64,000 bases of DNA from Candidatus Manganitrophaceae bacterium (lineage in GTDB: Bacteria > Nitrospirota > Nitrospiria > SBBL01 > Manganitrophaceae), in NCBI GenBank assembly GCA_016200325.1, contig JACQEZ010000020.1, positions 62,001 through 126,000 of the forward strand, given 5' to 3'. Below, in pieces: positions 43,567 through 53,499 of the stretch (position 1 is the stretch's first letter; every line of letters begins with the position of its first letter). Under the pieces are notes generated by a model. That model did not search any database, was not told the DNA's origin, and worked only from the letters and a program-made list of their open reading frames with translations. Made by a program: the position numbers and the translations under genes.

Positions 43567-45198
43567 ATGGAAGAAACAGGGCTGGATCTGAAGGAACTGC
43601 TCTTTAATTATCTTGGAATGGCGCGGCGACAGAAAGTTTGGATTATTCTGCCTCTGTTTGCAGGAATTATTATTTCCGTCGTTTTAATTTTGAAACTGCC
43701 TAAGTTTTATCGGTCGACCACTTTTATTCTCGTTGAGGGGCAAAAGGTGCCGGAGGAATATGTTAAGTCTGCAGTCTCCGGTTCAGTAGAAGGACGTCTC
43801 TCGACGATTCAACAACAAATTATGAGTCGTTCCCTCCTCGAAAAAATTATACAAAAATTGGGACTCTACTCGGATAAATCAAGGACCACCACCGAAGAGA
43901 TCATCAATCAGATGAGAAGCAATATCGAGGTCAAGACGACAGTTGCAAGAAATAACAACATAGACGCCTTTTCGCTTTCATATCAAGGGAGAGATCCTGT
44001 AACGGTAATGAATGTGACAAATGAGCTTGCCTCACTTTTTATCGAAGAGAACCTGAAGATCCGTGAGCAGTTGGTTGAAGGAACCACTGAGTTTCTCGAT
44101 AATGAGCTGAAAAGTTTGAAAGAAACACTCGAGCGGCAGGAGGCTCAAATCAGCGGGTTCAAGCAGGTGAATATGGGTGAGCTTCCCCAGCAGATGGAAG
44201 CGAATCTGCGGTCACTTGACCGAATGCAGTCGGACTTGATGTCAACACAACTCGCCAAACGTGCTGCGCAAGATCGGAGGATGGTTCTTGAGAAGACGCT
44301 TGAACTGACTAAACAGCGAGTTGAAGAGATGGTAAAGCGAGGGGAAATCGACCAGGAGACCCCGCTACCCTCTGGCCTCTCTCTTCCTCAAATGGAAAGA
44401 GCTCCCTCTCCGATGATGCTTAAATTAATTCAAAAGAAGTCAGACCTGGCCAACCTCCAAACCGAGTATAAGGAAAATTATCCTGACATTATCATGCTTA
44501 AGCGGGAGATTCAGGAATTGGAGGACCAAGTTGCGCAGACTGAACTGAGCGAGGCCGCTAGTCCGGGGACTGAATCAAGAGATTTGCCGACCAACAGGGC
44601 TCAGACCCGACCGCGATTGAATTTTGACGTGGATCGCTTACATATTGCAGAGCTTCAGAAGCAGATTCAGACAGTTGATGTGGAAATGGCCACGCTTAAG
44701 GATAGAGAACAAAGTCTTCAGAAACAGATCCATGTCTTCGAGAAACGAGTTGAAAACGTGCCGGCACGCGAACAGGAATTAGCTATACTAGAAAGGGATT
44801 ATGAAAATACCAAGAAGAATTATCAGGCCCTTCTGGATAAAAAGCTGAATGCAAAGATCTCCGAGAATCTTGAAAAGCGACAAAAGGGAGAGCAGTTCCG
44901 GATTTTGGATCCAGCCAATCTTCCTGAAAAACCATATAAGCCGGAGCCGATGAAGATCGGATTGGCCGGGATCGGCCTTGGATTGGGAATCGGGCTGGCT
45001 TTGGCTTTCTTTAGAGAGAAACTCGACAATTCTATTAAAAGAGCGGAAGAAGTGGAACGAATTACATCTGTACGAGTCTTGGCTTCAATCCCTGATTTTG
45101 ACGAGGAGCTAAAGATATTTGAAAAGTATGTCAGTCAAACAACTGCGAAGCGAGAGAAATCCCATGAGAAATCTAATGACAAAACGAATTATCCCTGA
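43567..45198 (+). CDS. Polysaccharide chain-length determinant (Wzz/GNVR type, exosortase-associated)
   Basis: 543 residues. An N-terminal membrane helix (VWIILPLFAGIIISVVLIL) and a second near residue 470 (IGLAGIGLGLGIGLALAFF) flank a long periplasmic coiled coil. The GNVR-type region near the C-terminus has PAREQELAILERDYENTKKN and LDPANLPEKPYKPEP. It sets chain length and works with the tyrosine kinase encoded next, in the bipartite Wzc arrangement. It overlaps the kinase gene by 35 bases. Confidence 0.92.
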   Translation: MEETGLDLKELLFNYLGMARRQKVWIILPLFAGIIISVVLILKLPKFYRSTTFILVEGQKVPEEYVKSAVSGSVEGRLSTIQQQIMSRSLLEKIIQKLGLYSDKSRTTTEEIINQMRSNIEVKTTVARNNNIDAFSLSYQGRDPVTVMNVTNELASLFIEENLKIREQLVEGTTEFLDNELKSLKETLERQEAQISGFKQVNMGELPQQMEANLRSLDRMQSDLMSTQLAKRAAQDRRMVLEKTLELTKQRVEEMVKRGEIDQETPLPSGLSLPQMERAPSPMMLKLIQKKSDLANLQTEYKENYPDIIMLKREIQELEDQVAQTELSEAASPGTESRDLPTNRAQTRPRLNFDVDRLHIAELQKQIQTVDVEMATLKDREQSLQKQIHVFEKRVENVPAREQELAILERDYENTKKNYQALLDKKLNAKISENLEKRQKGEQFRILDPANLPEKPYKPEPMKIGLAGIGLGLGIGLALAFFREKLDNSIKRAEEVERITSVRVLASIPDFDEELKIFEKYVSQTTAKREKSHEKSNDKTNYP

Positions 45199-45868
45199 GT
45201 TTGAAGAGGAGGGACGAGAGGAACTAGTAACCCTTGCTCGTCAAATTTCTCTTTCTTCAGACCGATATCGGATGCTGTTTGCCAGGATAGATCAACTTTG
45301 CCGTACGCCGGAGAAAAAGATGATCGCCTTGACAAGCTCTGTTAAAGGGGAAGGAAAAACCACCACGTCGGCTAACTTGGCAGTCGTCTGTGCCAGGGAT
45401 TTTGGAAGAAGATGTCTTATCGTGGATGGAGATTTTAAAAATCCCTCGGTTGCAAGGGCATTTGGTATCGCGCAAGAGCCGGGGTTGATTGATGTTATCG
45501 AAGGAAAACTTCAGTTGGGCAGCGCCTTGAGGAAGGGACCTATTGAGAATTTAGCGATTTTGCCGATGGGCCGGCGGGGTAAAGAGAGCAATATTTGGAC
45601 AACAGAGGAAATCAAACATGTGTTGACGGAGGTTCGCGCCTGGTTTGATTACGTTTGGATCGACGCGCCGCCTATTCTTCCACTTTTCGATATGAGCCTA
45701 ATCTCTGAAGCGGTGGATGGCATTGTTCTTGTTGTTCGGGCGGGAGAGGTGCCAGAGCAGGTACTTGCCCAAGCCGTTAAATCGCTCGGTTCGGCAAAGT
45801 TAATTGGAAGTGTTTTGAATCGGGCCAAGATGGAATGGCCCTCTCGGTACTATGAATACGGGTATTAA
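45164..45868 (+). CDS. Exopolysaccharide tyrosine-protein kinase (CpsD/CapB-like)
   Basis: 234 residues from ATG 45164 (the frame opens at 45119). The BY-kinase motifs are Walker A TSSVKGEGKTTTSANLA (about 57-73), A' LIVDGDFKNP and B VWIDAPP. A tyrosine cluster ends the protein (RYYEYGY), the usual autophosphorylation site. It controls polymer length with the chain-length protein whose gene it overlaps. Confidence 0.9.
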   Translation: MRNLMTKRIIPEFEEEGREELVTLARQISLSSDRYRMLFARIDQLCRTPEKKMIALTSSVKGEGKTTTSANLAVVCARDFGRRCLIVDGDFKNPSVARAFGIAQEPGLIDVIEGKLQLGSALRKGPIENLAILPMGRRGKESNIWTTEEIKHVLTEVRAWFDYVWIDAPPILPLFDMSLISEAVDGIVLVVRAGEVPEQVLAQAVKSLGSAKLIGSVLNRAKMEWPSRYYEYGY

Positions 45869-45941
45869 TTTCATGAACTTATTGACTAAACGTGAAATCT
45901 CATTCGATGCATCTGGACTCTCTATATAGGTGGATTTAGAT

Positions 45942-47279
45942 ATGATTCGGATCTTCAACAGATATCTTCCGATACGGGACACCCTCTACTTCATTCTGGA
46001 AAATGCATTATTTCTCCTTTTTTTAATGTGGGCGACAATGAAAAGTGGAGGCTGGGAAAGCTTCATTATCGTTCCATTAGTCGTTCAGGCATCCCTTTAT
46101 TATAATGAACTCCACCCTTCATTCCCTCGCTTCTCTCTAAAGGAGTTCTGGGTGAAGCATTTAAGGGCAGTTCTGCTGGCAGCCGGAATCTTGGCTGTGA
46201 TCTACATGCTCACCCCAGTTGATGTTGTGTCATGGAGAAGTTTCTGGGCTCGTCTGGCGCTTTTTCCTGTTGTGCTCATTGGCCTTCGGCTCGGATATCA
46301 GACGCTGGTTGCGGCATATCGTTTAGACACCTCAGTGCTTATCATCGGTTCCGGTCCGTTGGCCAATCTCTTAATGGAGACCTTGACACATAATCGTCAT
46401 CTGGGATATCGACCGCTCCACTTTAAGTGGAGTCTAGACGCACCGGATAAGCTGGGTGAAGAGTGGGAGAGACTGGGGGGGCTCCTCATTGATCATCGGG
46501 TATGGAAAGTTGTCATTGCCCTCAACGATAGAAGACGACAACTTCCGGTTGAGGCGCTCCTCAATCTTCGAGTTCAAGGGGTGGAAGTTGTAGAGGGGAT
46601 CTCTTTTTACGAACAAATCTCCGGAAAGATTTTGGTTAAGCCCCTACGGCCGAGCAGCTTGATCTTTAGTGAAGGGTTTAATCGAATGAGCATTATGCGG
46701 GCGGCAAAGCGTTCCCTTGATATCCTGCTTGCTCTGGTTGGTCTAACCCTTTCGTTGCCGATCTTCTTGATTCTTGGAGTTTTAATCAAGCTTGATTCGA
46801 GGGGACCCATACTTTATCAGCAAGAGCGGGTAGGGGAAAAAGGAAAGACGTTTATGGTGATTAAATTCCGCTCAATGCGCCAAGATGCGGAGATAAAAAC
46901 TGGGCCGGTCTGGGCCAGCGAAAATGATCCGCGGGTGACGCGGCTGGGAAGAATAATGAGATTACTCCGTCTTGATGAAATTCCACAGATGATTAACGTT
47001 TTGAGAGGGGAAATGAGCTTCGTTGGCCCCCGTCCAGAGCGGCCGGTTTTCGTAGAACAGCTTCGAAAGAAAATTCCTTATTATGACCTCCGGTTTACTG
47101 TAAAACCTGGACTGACAGGGTGGGCTCAAATCAAATACCAATATGGCGCGACCGAAGAAGACGCTTTAGAAAAGCTTCAATATGACCTTTATTATATCAA
47201 ACACCTCTCCCCCCTCTTTGATTTAACCATCGTCATGGAGACCATTCAAGTTATTTTAGGAGGCAAAGGAGCGCGATGA
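45942..47279 (+). CDS. Undecaprenyl-phosphate sugar-1-phosphate transferase (priming enzyme)
   Basis: 445 residues from ATG 45942, with AGGTGG eight bases upstream. Four N-terminal membrane helices and a CoA-binding-like middle part precede the bacterial sugar transferase domain: RSLDILLALVGLTLSLPIFL, KFRSMRQDAE, RLLRLDEIPQMINVLRGEMS, FVGPRPERP and KPGLTGWAQI. It attaches the first sugar phosphate to undecaprenyl phosphate at the inner membrane, starting repeat-unit synthesis. Length and domain order match the WbaP/exosortase-locus type. Confidence 0.93.
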   Translation: MIRIFNRYLPIRDTLYFILENALFLLFLMWATMKSGGWESFIIVPLVVQASLYYNELHPSFPRFSLKEFWVKHLRAVLLAAGILAVIYMLTPVDVVSWRSFWARLALFPVVLIGLRLGYQTLVAAYRLDTSVLIIGSGPLANLLMETLTHNRHLGYRPLHFKWSLDAPDKLGEEWERLGGLLIDHRVWKVVIALNDRRRQLPVEALLNLRVQGVEVVEGISFYEQISGKILVKPLRPSSLIFSEGFNRMSIMRAAKRSLDILLALVGLTLSLPIFLILGVLIKLDSRGPILYQQERVGEKGKTFMVIKFRSMRQDAEIKTGPVWASENDPRVTRLGRIMRLLRLDEIPQMINVLRGEMSFVGPRPERPVFVEQLRKKIPYYDLRFTVKPGLTGWAQIKYQYGATEEDALEKLQYDLYYIKHLSPLFDLTIVMETIQVILGGKGAR

Positions 47280-47325
47280 AGGGGAGTAGGTATCAAAGAC
47301 TTCGAGCGGAAGGACGGATAACGGA

Positions 47326-48552
47326 TTGAGGCGACGCAATACCCGATACCTGATTTTACTCCCAAGGGAATTCAAGGGCTGGGTGCGAGAGGGTATCTCA
47401 ATTTGTTTCCTCCTCATTGTTCTTCAGGAAAGTGCACAAGGATTCGTTACTTTAACACCTTCTATGGCCCTTTCGGAAAGATATACAGATAATTTTTTCT
47501 TCACCGAAATTGAGGCCAATCGCGAAGGTGATTTCACAACAACAGTAGGTCCTCAGTTGACATTGTCTGCTGAAAATAGAAACTTAAATATGTCCGCTAG
47601 GTACCAGGGAAATGCCGAGTTCAATATACGCCATCCGGAAGAGAACCGATATGGCCAAACTCTCTCAATGGACATCGTAATGCCGTCCATTTCGGAGATC
47701 AGGGGACTCGATCTACACATCACGGAGAGTGTTGCTTATGTTCCGGAGCTTCCCGCCTTCTCTTTCGGGAGGAGCGGCCCTTTACCGGTGGAAGCGAATC
47801 AGGGTATTCAGGTTGGACGAACGGATACTTTTAGAAACCGAGCAGGGGTTACCCTCGGCTATGGTTGGACCTCTCTATTCAGCACGGCACTTTCCTATTC
47901 TTACTTGACCAATCAATACCGGGGAGGAACCCTCGAGGATTATATCGTCCACCAAGGGGGGATAAACGGAGTTTATCAGGTGTCTCGGCGCATGCAATGG
48001 ATAGCCTCCTATGATGCTTCCGTAACCAATTATGAGAAGGCCGATTCAGTCGCCGTTCACAATTTTCATCTCAGTGACCGTTATCAAATCAGCCCGACGT
48101 TCACAGCGAGCGTTGGGACGGGTGTTGCGGTTATTCCGGGAGGAGAGACTCAGTGGACTTTGAGTGCGGAAGTTGGGGAGACCGGTCCTTTTAGGACGCT
48201 CTCGTTTCAATATATCCGTGGGATTGGAACGGGAGGCGGGGTTACCACGACGGCCACCCTCAGCCAAAATCTAGTAGGACAGGTCATACAAACTTTAAGC
48301 AGGTCCGCCTCTGCCACACTTCGTCTGGGCTATGGTGTTAATGAAGCCCTTTCTGGGCCCGCTGTGAAGATCTCCACTCAGGAGTTCGGGGCTGGAATCC
48401 AAATAAGTTTCCTTTCTTGGCTGAGTGGAGGGGTGAATTATTCCTATTTGAACCAGCGAACGGACGGAGGGATGACCATTCAGGATGCCCACAGAAATCT
48501 AATAATGGTTAATCTAACTGCCACGGCGCTCCCGTTGAGGATCATGCAATGA
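47326..48552 (+). CDS. Outer-membrane beta-barrel protein of exosortase loci
   Basis: 408 residues from TTG 47326. A signal peptide (GISICFLLIVLQESAQG) is followed by alternating beta strands with aromatic girdles throughout (SERYTDNFFFTEIEANREGD, LNMSARYQGNAEFNIRHPEE, SWLSGGVNYSYLNQRTDG). The pattern fits the barrel protein that recurs in PEP-CTERM/exosortase polysaccharide loci, possibly a polymer-secretion porin. It overlaps the deacetylase gene by four bases (ATGA). Confidence 0.75.
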   Translation: MRRRNTRYLILLPREFKGWVREGISICFLLIVLQESAQGFVTLTPSMALSERYTDNFFFTEIEANREGDFTTTVGPQLTLSAENRNLNMSARYQGNAEFNIRHPEENRYGQTLSMDIVMPSISEIRGLDLHITESVAYVPELPAFSFGRSGPLPVEANQGIQVGRTDTFRNRAGVTLGYGWTSLFSTALSYSYLTNQYRGGTLEDYIVHQGGINGVYQVSRRMQWIASYDASVTNYEKADSVAVHNFHLSDRYQISPTFTASVGTGVAVIPGGETQWTLSAEVGETGPFRTLSFQYIRGIGTGGGVTTTATLSQNLVGQVIQTLSRSASATLRLGYGVNEALSGPAVKISTQEFGAGIQISFLSWLSGGVNYSYLNQRTDGGMTIQDAHRNLIMVNLTATALPLRIMQ

Positions 48553-49475
48553 AGATGGAAACGCGAAACAGGGTCAAAGAGAAAGAAGTCATGTTAAATG
48601 CACTGACAATTGATGTAGAGGATTATTATCAGGTCTCTGGTTTTGAATCTCATGTCCGGTTTGATCAATGGCCAAATTATGAGAGTCGCGTGATTGGAAA
48701 TACATGGCGCCTTCTTGAAATGCTCCATTTTCATCGGGTAAAGGCTACTTTTTTTGTATTGGGTTGGATCGCGGAACGCTATCCGGAGATTGTCTTGGCC
48801 ATTCAGAAAGAGGGACATGAAGTTGCGTCGCATGGCTATCAACACCGCCTTGTCTATTCAATGGGCAGAGAGGAATTTTGGGAGGATACAAAACGAGCTA
48901 AAGGGATTTTGGAAGACCTATGCGGTGTGCCTATCGTCGGCTATCGGGCGGCCAGCTATTCTATTATTGAGGAAACTCTTTGGGCTATTGATACTTTACA
49001 GGAGTTAGGATTTCAATACGACTCCAGTATTTTTCCGATTCATCATGACCGCTATGGAATCCCCAATGCATCCCGCTTTCCTTATTATCATATGCTCTCG
49101 GAGGGTCGTAAGCTTCTGGAGTTTCCATTATCAACGGTCCGGCTTCTGGGACGAAATGTTCCGGTTGCCGGAGGTGGATATTTCCGCCTGTTCCCTTACC
49201 GGTTTATTCAGTGGGGCATTCAGAGAATTAACGAGCGGGAAAACGCGCCGGCCGTTGTCTATTTGCACCCGTGGGAAATTGACCCCGGTCAGCCACGGAT
49301 CAACGGAGGCCGACTTTCAAAGTTTCGGCATTATTTGAACCTCCACAAAATGGAGTCCCGTCTGAGGCAGCTTCTTCTCGACTTTCGCTTCGTCCCCTTA
49401 CAGCAGCTCAAGCTGGAGATTGAACGGGATGGCCGACCTGTCGCTCCCGAAATGGAAAAGAGTATTCAACACTAA
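48549..49475 (+). CDS. Polysaccharide deacetylase, exosortase-associated (NodB-type)
   Basis: 308 residues. NodB motif 1 is ALTIDVEDYYQ (Asp22, Asp25), and motif 2 is SHGYQHR (His95, His99). FVLGWIAERYPEIV and GYRAASYSI provide further family strands, and VVYLHPWEIDPGQPR is the C-terminal motif with a catalytic His. A C-terminal extension is typical of the exosortase-associated subclass. It removes acetyl groups from the polymer or its precursors. An internal ATG (MLNALTIDV) is an alternative start. There is no signal peptide, so it acts in the cytoplasm. Confidence 0.92.
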   Translation: MKMETRNRVKEKEVMLNALTIDVEDYYQVSGFESHVRFDQWPNYESRVIGNTWRLLEMLHFHRVKATFFVLGWIAERYPEIVLAIQKEGHEVASHGYQHRLVYSMGREEFWEDTKRAKGILEDLCGVPIVGYRAASYSIIEETLWAIDTLQELGFQYDSSIFPIHHDRYGIPNASRFPYYHMLSEGRKLLEFPLSTVRLLGRNVPVAGGGYFRLFPYRFIQWGIQRINERENAPAVVYLHPWEIDPGQPRINGGRLSKFRHYLNLHKMESRLRQLLLDFRFVPLQQLKLEIERDGRPVAPEMEKSIQH

Positions 49476-49524
49476 ACTGTGACAGTCGTTTTCCACTGAC
49501 CCCGAGGTCAGGTAAAGAGGATAA

Positions 49525-51510
49525 ATGTGCGGTATCGCCGGAATTTGGAATTTTAAATCAAAGGCCCCCGTTAATCCGATGCTGTTGAGCCGGATGGTGG
49601 AAATGCTTCATCATCGGGGTCCGGATGACTCAGGGATATATCTCTCTGGAGATCTTGGACTGGGGCATACGAGGCTCAGTATCGTTGACCTTTCCGGTGG
49701 ACATCAGCCCATGTCCAATGAGGATGGCACGATTTGGGTCGTATTTAATGGAGAAATTTATAATTATCCCGAGCTTCGATCGGCATTGATTCAAAAGGGA
49801 CATACCTTTAAAACCCACTCGGACACGGAGGTCATCGTCCATGCCTATGAGGAAGCGGGAGAGAATTGTGTAAAGGGATTTAATGGTCAGTTCGCCTTCG
49901 CTCTCTGGGACGGCCGGCGCAAGGAACTTCTATTGGCGAGGGATCGGATGGGAGTTCGCCCGCTATTCTATGCCGAGCACGGCGGAGCTCTTCTCTTCGG
50001 TTCCGAAATCAAAGCGCTTTTTGAAGGGTCGACTCTTCCGAGAGAAATTGACCCGTTTGCAATCGATCAGATCTTTACATTTTGGTCTCCCATTCCGCCG
50101 AGAACCGGGTTTCTCGGTATTAACGAACTGCCCCCCGGCCATACAATGACAATAACCGAGCGGGGAATACGGTTCAATCGTTATTGGAAATTGGAATTCC
50201 CCTCTTGTGAAGCAAAGTTTCAGGCGCGCTCTTCCAATCCCGACAAATGGTATATGGAGCAGCTGATGGGCCTCCTTGACGATGCCGTTCAGATCCGTCT
50301 GCGTGCCGATGTTCCGGTAGGGGCATATCTCAGTGGGGGGCTTGATTCCTCGATCATTACGGCCCTTTGTCGCCGACGAATTCACGAGCGATTAAAGACG
50401 TTCTCAATCGGCTTCGAGGCCCAGGAGTTTGATGAGACTACTTTCCAATCAACGATGGTTCGCCATCTCGGCACTGAACACCATGCGTTTCTTTGTCGAA
50501 GTGAAGAGATTGGGCGGTCTTTTCCCGATGCCATCTGGCATACGGAGCGACCGGTCATTCGGATGGCTCCAGTACCGATGATGCTCCTTGCGCGCGGCGT
50601 GAGACAGGAAGGAATTAAAGTTGTATTAACAGGGGAAGGGGCGGATGAAGTTCTCGCCGGGTATGATATCTTTAAAGAAGCGAAGGTGCGGCGGTTCTGG
50701 GCGCAGGCGCCCCATTCAAAATGGAGACCGCTTTTGCTGCGGCGTCTCTATCCCTATCTGTCCGGAATGCAGGGTCAAGCCGCCTCATATTTAAATTCTT
50801 TTTTCGGGCAAGGGCTTGAAAAGACGGACGATCCATTCTATTCCCACCGACCCCGCTGGCAGGTAGCCGGACCCTTAAAGTCTCTCTATGGAGAGACCAT
50901 GCGGGAGCGGCTCAAAGAATATGATCCAGTCGCTGAATTGCGCGAGCAGCTTCCTTCGGAGTTTGAGAAGTGGCATCCCCTCTCTCAGGCTCAGTACTTA
51001 GAGTCGTCCTATCTTCTTCCGGGATATATTCTTTCTTCTCAGGGAGATCGAATGGCAATGGCCCACTCGGTAGAGGGCCGTTTCCCCTTCTTAGATCACC
51101 GTGTGATTGAATTTGCCGCCACGATCCCGCCTCATCTGAAGCTGCGGCGTTTGAGAGAGAAGCATATTTTGAGAGAGGGAGCCCGAGATCTTCTGCCCGA
51201 GAGCATCGTTGATCGGGTGAAGCAGCCATACCGTGCACCGGACCATGCCTCGCTCTTCCCGGGAGGAAAAGCACTCGATTATGTAGAGGAGTCGCTCTCG
51301 CCGGACGTACTGACGGAGGCCGGTATTTTTACATCTCGACCGATCCAAACACTCCTCTCCAAGTGCCGTCGGCAGGAGACGCTTGGGATGCGGGATAGCA
51401 TGGCACTGGTCGGATCACTCTCGGTGCAGCTCTTACATCAGCAGTTTGTGAGAAAAAAGACGGAGTATATAAAGCCGGCCCCCCTTATGGGCAATATCCA
51501 TTCAATTTAA
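49525..51510 (+). CDS. AsnB-type glutamine amidotransferase (exosortase-locus asparagine synthetase-like)
   Basis: 661 residues. The class II glutaminase begins MCGIAGIWNF with the nucleophilic Cys2, followed by HHRGPDDSG and FNGEIYNY. The synthetase half has the PP-loop YLSGGLDSSIITAL and GEGADEVLAGYDIFK. In these loci the enzyme is thought to amidate a sugar acid or another acceptor, not to serve asparagine supply. AGAGGA precedes the ATG. It is followed by an ACP and AMP-ligase pair. Confidence 0.93.
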   Translation: MCGIAGIWNFKSKAPVNPMLLSRMVEMLHHRGPDDSGIYLSGDLGLGHTRLSIVDLSGGHQPMSNEDGTIWVVFNGEIYNYPELRSALIQKGHTFKTHSDTEVIVHAYEEAGENCVKGFNGQFAFALWDGRRKELLLARDRMGVRPLFYAEHGGALLFGSEIKALFEGSTLPREIDPFAIDQIFTFWSPIPPRTGFLGINELPPGHTMTITERGIRFNRYWKLEFPSCEAKFQARSSNPDKWYMEQLMGLLDDAVQIRLRADVPVGAYLSGGLDSSIITALCRRRIHERLKTFSIGFEAQEFDETTFQSTMVRHLGTEHHAFLCRSEEIGRSFPDAIWHTERPVIRMAPVPMMLLARGVRQEGIKVVLTGEGADEVLAGYDIFKEAKVRRFWAQAPHSKWRPLLLRRLYPYLSGMQGQAASYLNSFFGQGLEKTDDPFYSHRPRWQVAGPLKSLYGETMRERLKEYDPVAELREQLPSEFEKWHPLSQAQYLESSYLLPGYILSSQGDRMAMAHSVEGRFPFLDHRVIEFAATIPPHLKLRRLREKHILREGARDLLPESIVDRVKQPYRAPDHASLFPGGKALDYVEESLSPDVLTEAGIFTSRPIQTLLSKCRRQETLGMRDSMALVGSLSVQLLHQQFVRKKTEYIKPAPLMGNIHSI

Positions 51511-51558
51511 GAGAAATTTATAGGCGAGTTTATCAATCCTATTTAAGGGAGAGCTGTC

Positions 51559-51831
51559 TTGGCAGAACAATTGATCGATCAGGCATTACGCCATTTTATT
51601 ATTGAAAATTTTCTCTATGGAGAAAAAACGGCGGTACTGAAGGATGATGATTCCTTATCGGAAAAAGGGATTGTCGATTCGACAGGCGTTTTAGAGCTGA
51701 TTTCTTACGTTGAAACGGAATTTGAGATTGCTGTGAACGATGAAGAGATTGTTCCGGAGAATTTTGACTCCATCGCAAACCTGACCCGTTATGTCCAAAA
51801 GAAGCGGAGTGGAGATCCTCATGCAGCTTGA
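51559..51831 (+). CDS. Acyl carrier protein-like protein
   Basis: 90 residues from TTG 51559 with AGGGAGA upstream. The 4'-phosphopantetheine site is GIVDSTGVLELI (Ser41), in the usual DS context. The final helices (YVETEFEIAVNDEEIVPENF, IANLTRYVQKK) are typical of a carrier domain. It overlaps the AMP ligase gene by 11 bases and is most likely its partner for loading an acyl or amino-acyl group that is moved to the polymer or to a protein. Confidence 0.88.
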   Translation: MAEQLIDQALRHFIIENFLYGEKTAVLKDDDSLSEKGIVDSTGVLELISYVETEFEIAVNDEEIVPENFDSIANLTRYVQKKRSGDPHAA

Positions 51832-53392
51832 AGAATTTCTAGAGCAGTCGGCCCTCCGCCTGCCGCAGAAGGTAGCGCTTGTCTCTGAAGGCAAACGGTA
51901 TACCTATGCGGATCTGGACCAACTCAGCAACAGGCTGGCACAGGTCCTAATGATGGAAGGGGTACGGCGCGGCGACCGTGTCGCTATTTTTCTGGAAAAT
52001 TCGGCCGAGGCCGTGATTTCGATCTTTGCAGTTCTGAAGATGGGTGGTGTTTTTCTGGTAATTAACCCGAGCACGAAGGCAGATAAGCTTGCCTATATTT
52101 TAAACGACTGTAGGGCCGTTGCAATCATTTCGCACACCAAAATGGAACCGGTTGTTTCTGCCATTGAGAGTCAGGTCAATTCTCTCTCTTTCACTATATT
52201 GATCGGATCTGAAAGGTCTGAGACACCGACTTCCCATATAAAACGATTAGATTGGGGAAAAATATTAACCGCATTAACCGGAATAGCTGATCAACGCCCG
52301 ATTAAGAACGCCATTAATATCGATCTTGCAACGATTATATACACCTCCGGCTCGACAGGATTTCCAAAAGGGGTCATGATGACCCACCTCAACATGATTA
52401 CTGCCGCGACGTCAATTACACAATATCTGGAAAATACCGCTGATGACATTATCCTCAGTGTTCTTCCACTTTCTTTCGACTATGGATTGTATCAGGTTTT
52501 GATGGCGTTTAAAATCGGAGCGACGGTGATATTAGAAAAATCATTTGCCTATCCTATCGTCATCCTCGAAAAGCTCTCTGAGGAAAGGGTAACCGGATTT
52601 CCGATTGTTCCAACCATGGTGGCGATTCTTCTACAAATGAAGGGATTGACTCCAGGACGTTTCCCGAAGCTGCGCTATATGACGAATACTGCCGCCGCGC
52701 TTCCTCCTGCGCATATCAGAAGGCTCCGTGAGCTCTTTCCAACAACCCGGATTTATTCAATGTATGGTCTGACGGAGTGTAAACGGGTGGCTTATCTTCA
52801 TCCCGATCAGCTGGACAAACGGCCGACCTCCGTTGGGAAGGCGATTCCCAATACGGAGGTTTATATTGTGAATGACCGCGGAGAACGGGTGGCGCCGGGA
52901 GAAATCGGTGAGCTTGTGATTCGGGGGGCGCATGTTATGAAGGGATACTGGGAGCGTCCGGAAGATACCGACCGTGCTTTAAAACCAGGGCCGCTCCCGG
53001 GCGAAAAGGTTCTCTATTCGGGCGATCTGTTCAAGACAGATGAGGAAGGATATCTTTATTTTATCGGACGTAAAGACGATATCATCAAAACGCGTGGAGA
53101 GAAAGTAAGCCCTAAAGAAATCGAGGCGGTTGTTTACAGTCTGCCGCAAGTCGCCGAAGTCGCCATCATCGGCGTTGAGGACCCGGTTTTGGGTCAGGCG
53201 ATTAAGGCGGTGATTGTATTGTCAAAGGACGCTGTTGTGACGGAGCAGGATATATTACGCCACTGTAGGGCGAATCTTGAAGATTTCATGATACCCAAAT
53301 TCATTGAGTTTAGAGAGGCGCTGCTGCCTAAAACCGGAACCGGAAAGATTAGTAAGCGAGAACTGAGCATTGCCAAAGGAAAAGGGGAATGA
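51821..53392 (+). CDS. AMP-dependent acyl-CoA/ACP ligase of exosortase loci
   Basis: 523 residues from ATG 51821, with GGAG six bases upstream; the longer frame from 51791 overlaps the ACP gene further. ANL adenylation motifs: IIYTSGSTGFPKGVMM (P-loop), YSMYGLTECKRVAYL, YSGDLFKTDEEGYLYFIGRK and KTGTGKISKREL with the catalytic Lys. It activates a carboxylic acid as an acyl-adenylate and probably loads the adjacent carrier protein. The substrate is unknown. Confidence 0.92.
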   Translation: MQLEEFLEQSALRLPQKVALVSEGKRYTYADLDQLSNRLAQVLMMEGVRRGDRVAIFLENSAEAVISIFAVLKMGGVFLVINPSTKADKLAYILNDCRAVAIISHTKMEPVVSAIESQVNSLSFTILIGSERSETPTSHIKRLDWGKILTALTGIADQRPIKNAINIDLATIIYTSGSTGFPKGVMMTHLNMITAATSITQYLENTADDIILSVLPLSFDYGLYQVLMAFKIGATVILEKSFAYPIVILEKLSEERVTGFPIVPTMVAILLQMKGLTPGRFPKLRYMTNTAAALPPAHIRRLRELFPTTRIYSMYGLTECKRVAYLHPDQLDKRPTSVGKAIPNTEVYIVNDRGERVAPGEIGELVIRGAHVMKGYWERPEDTDRALKPGPLPGEKVLYSGDLFKTDEEGYLYFIGRKDDIIKTRGEKVSPKEIEAVVYSLPQVAEVAIIGVEDPVLGQAIKAVIVLSKDAVVTEQDILRHCRANLEDFMIPKFIEFREALLPKTGTGKISKRELSIAKGKGE

Positions 53393-53499
53393 GACGTTAT
53401 TATGATCGGGCGCAAAAGCGCATAGAGTGTATAACTTTAAGCCTCAATTCGTATTGGTAATTTTAGATCAGATCTTTGTTTTTTATAAGGATATAGCCC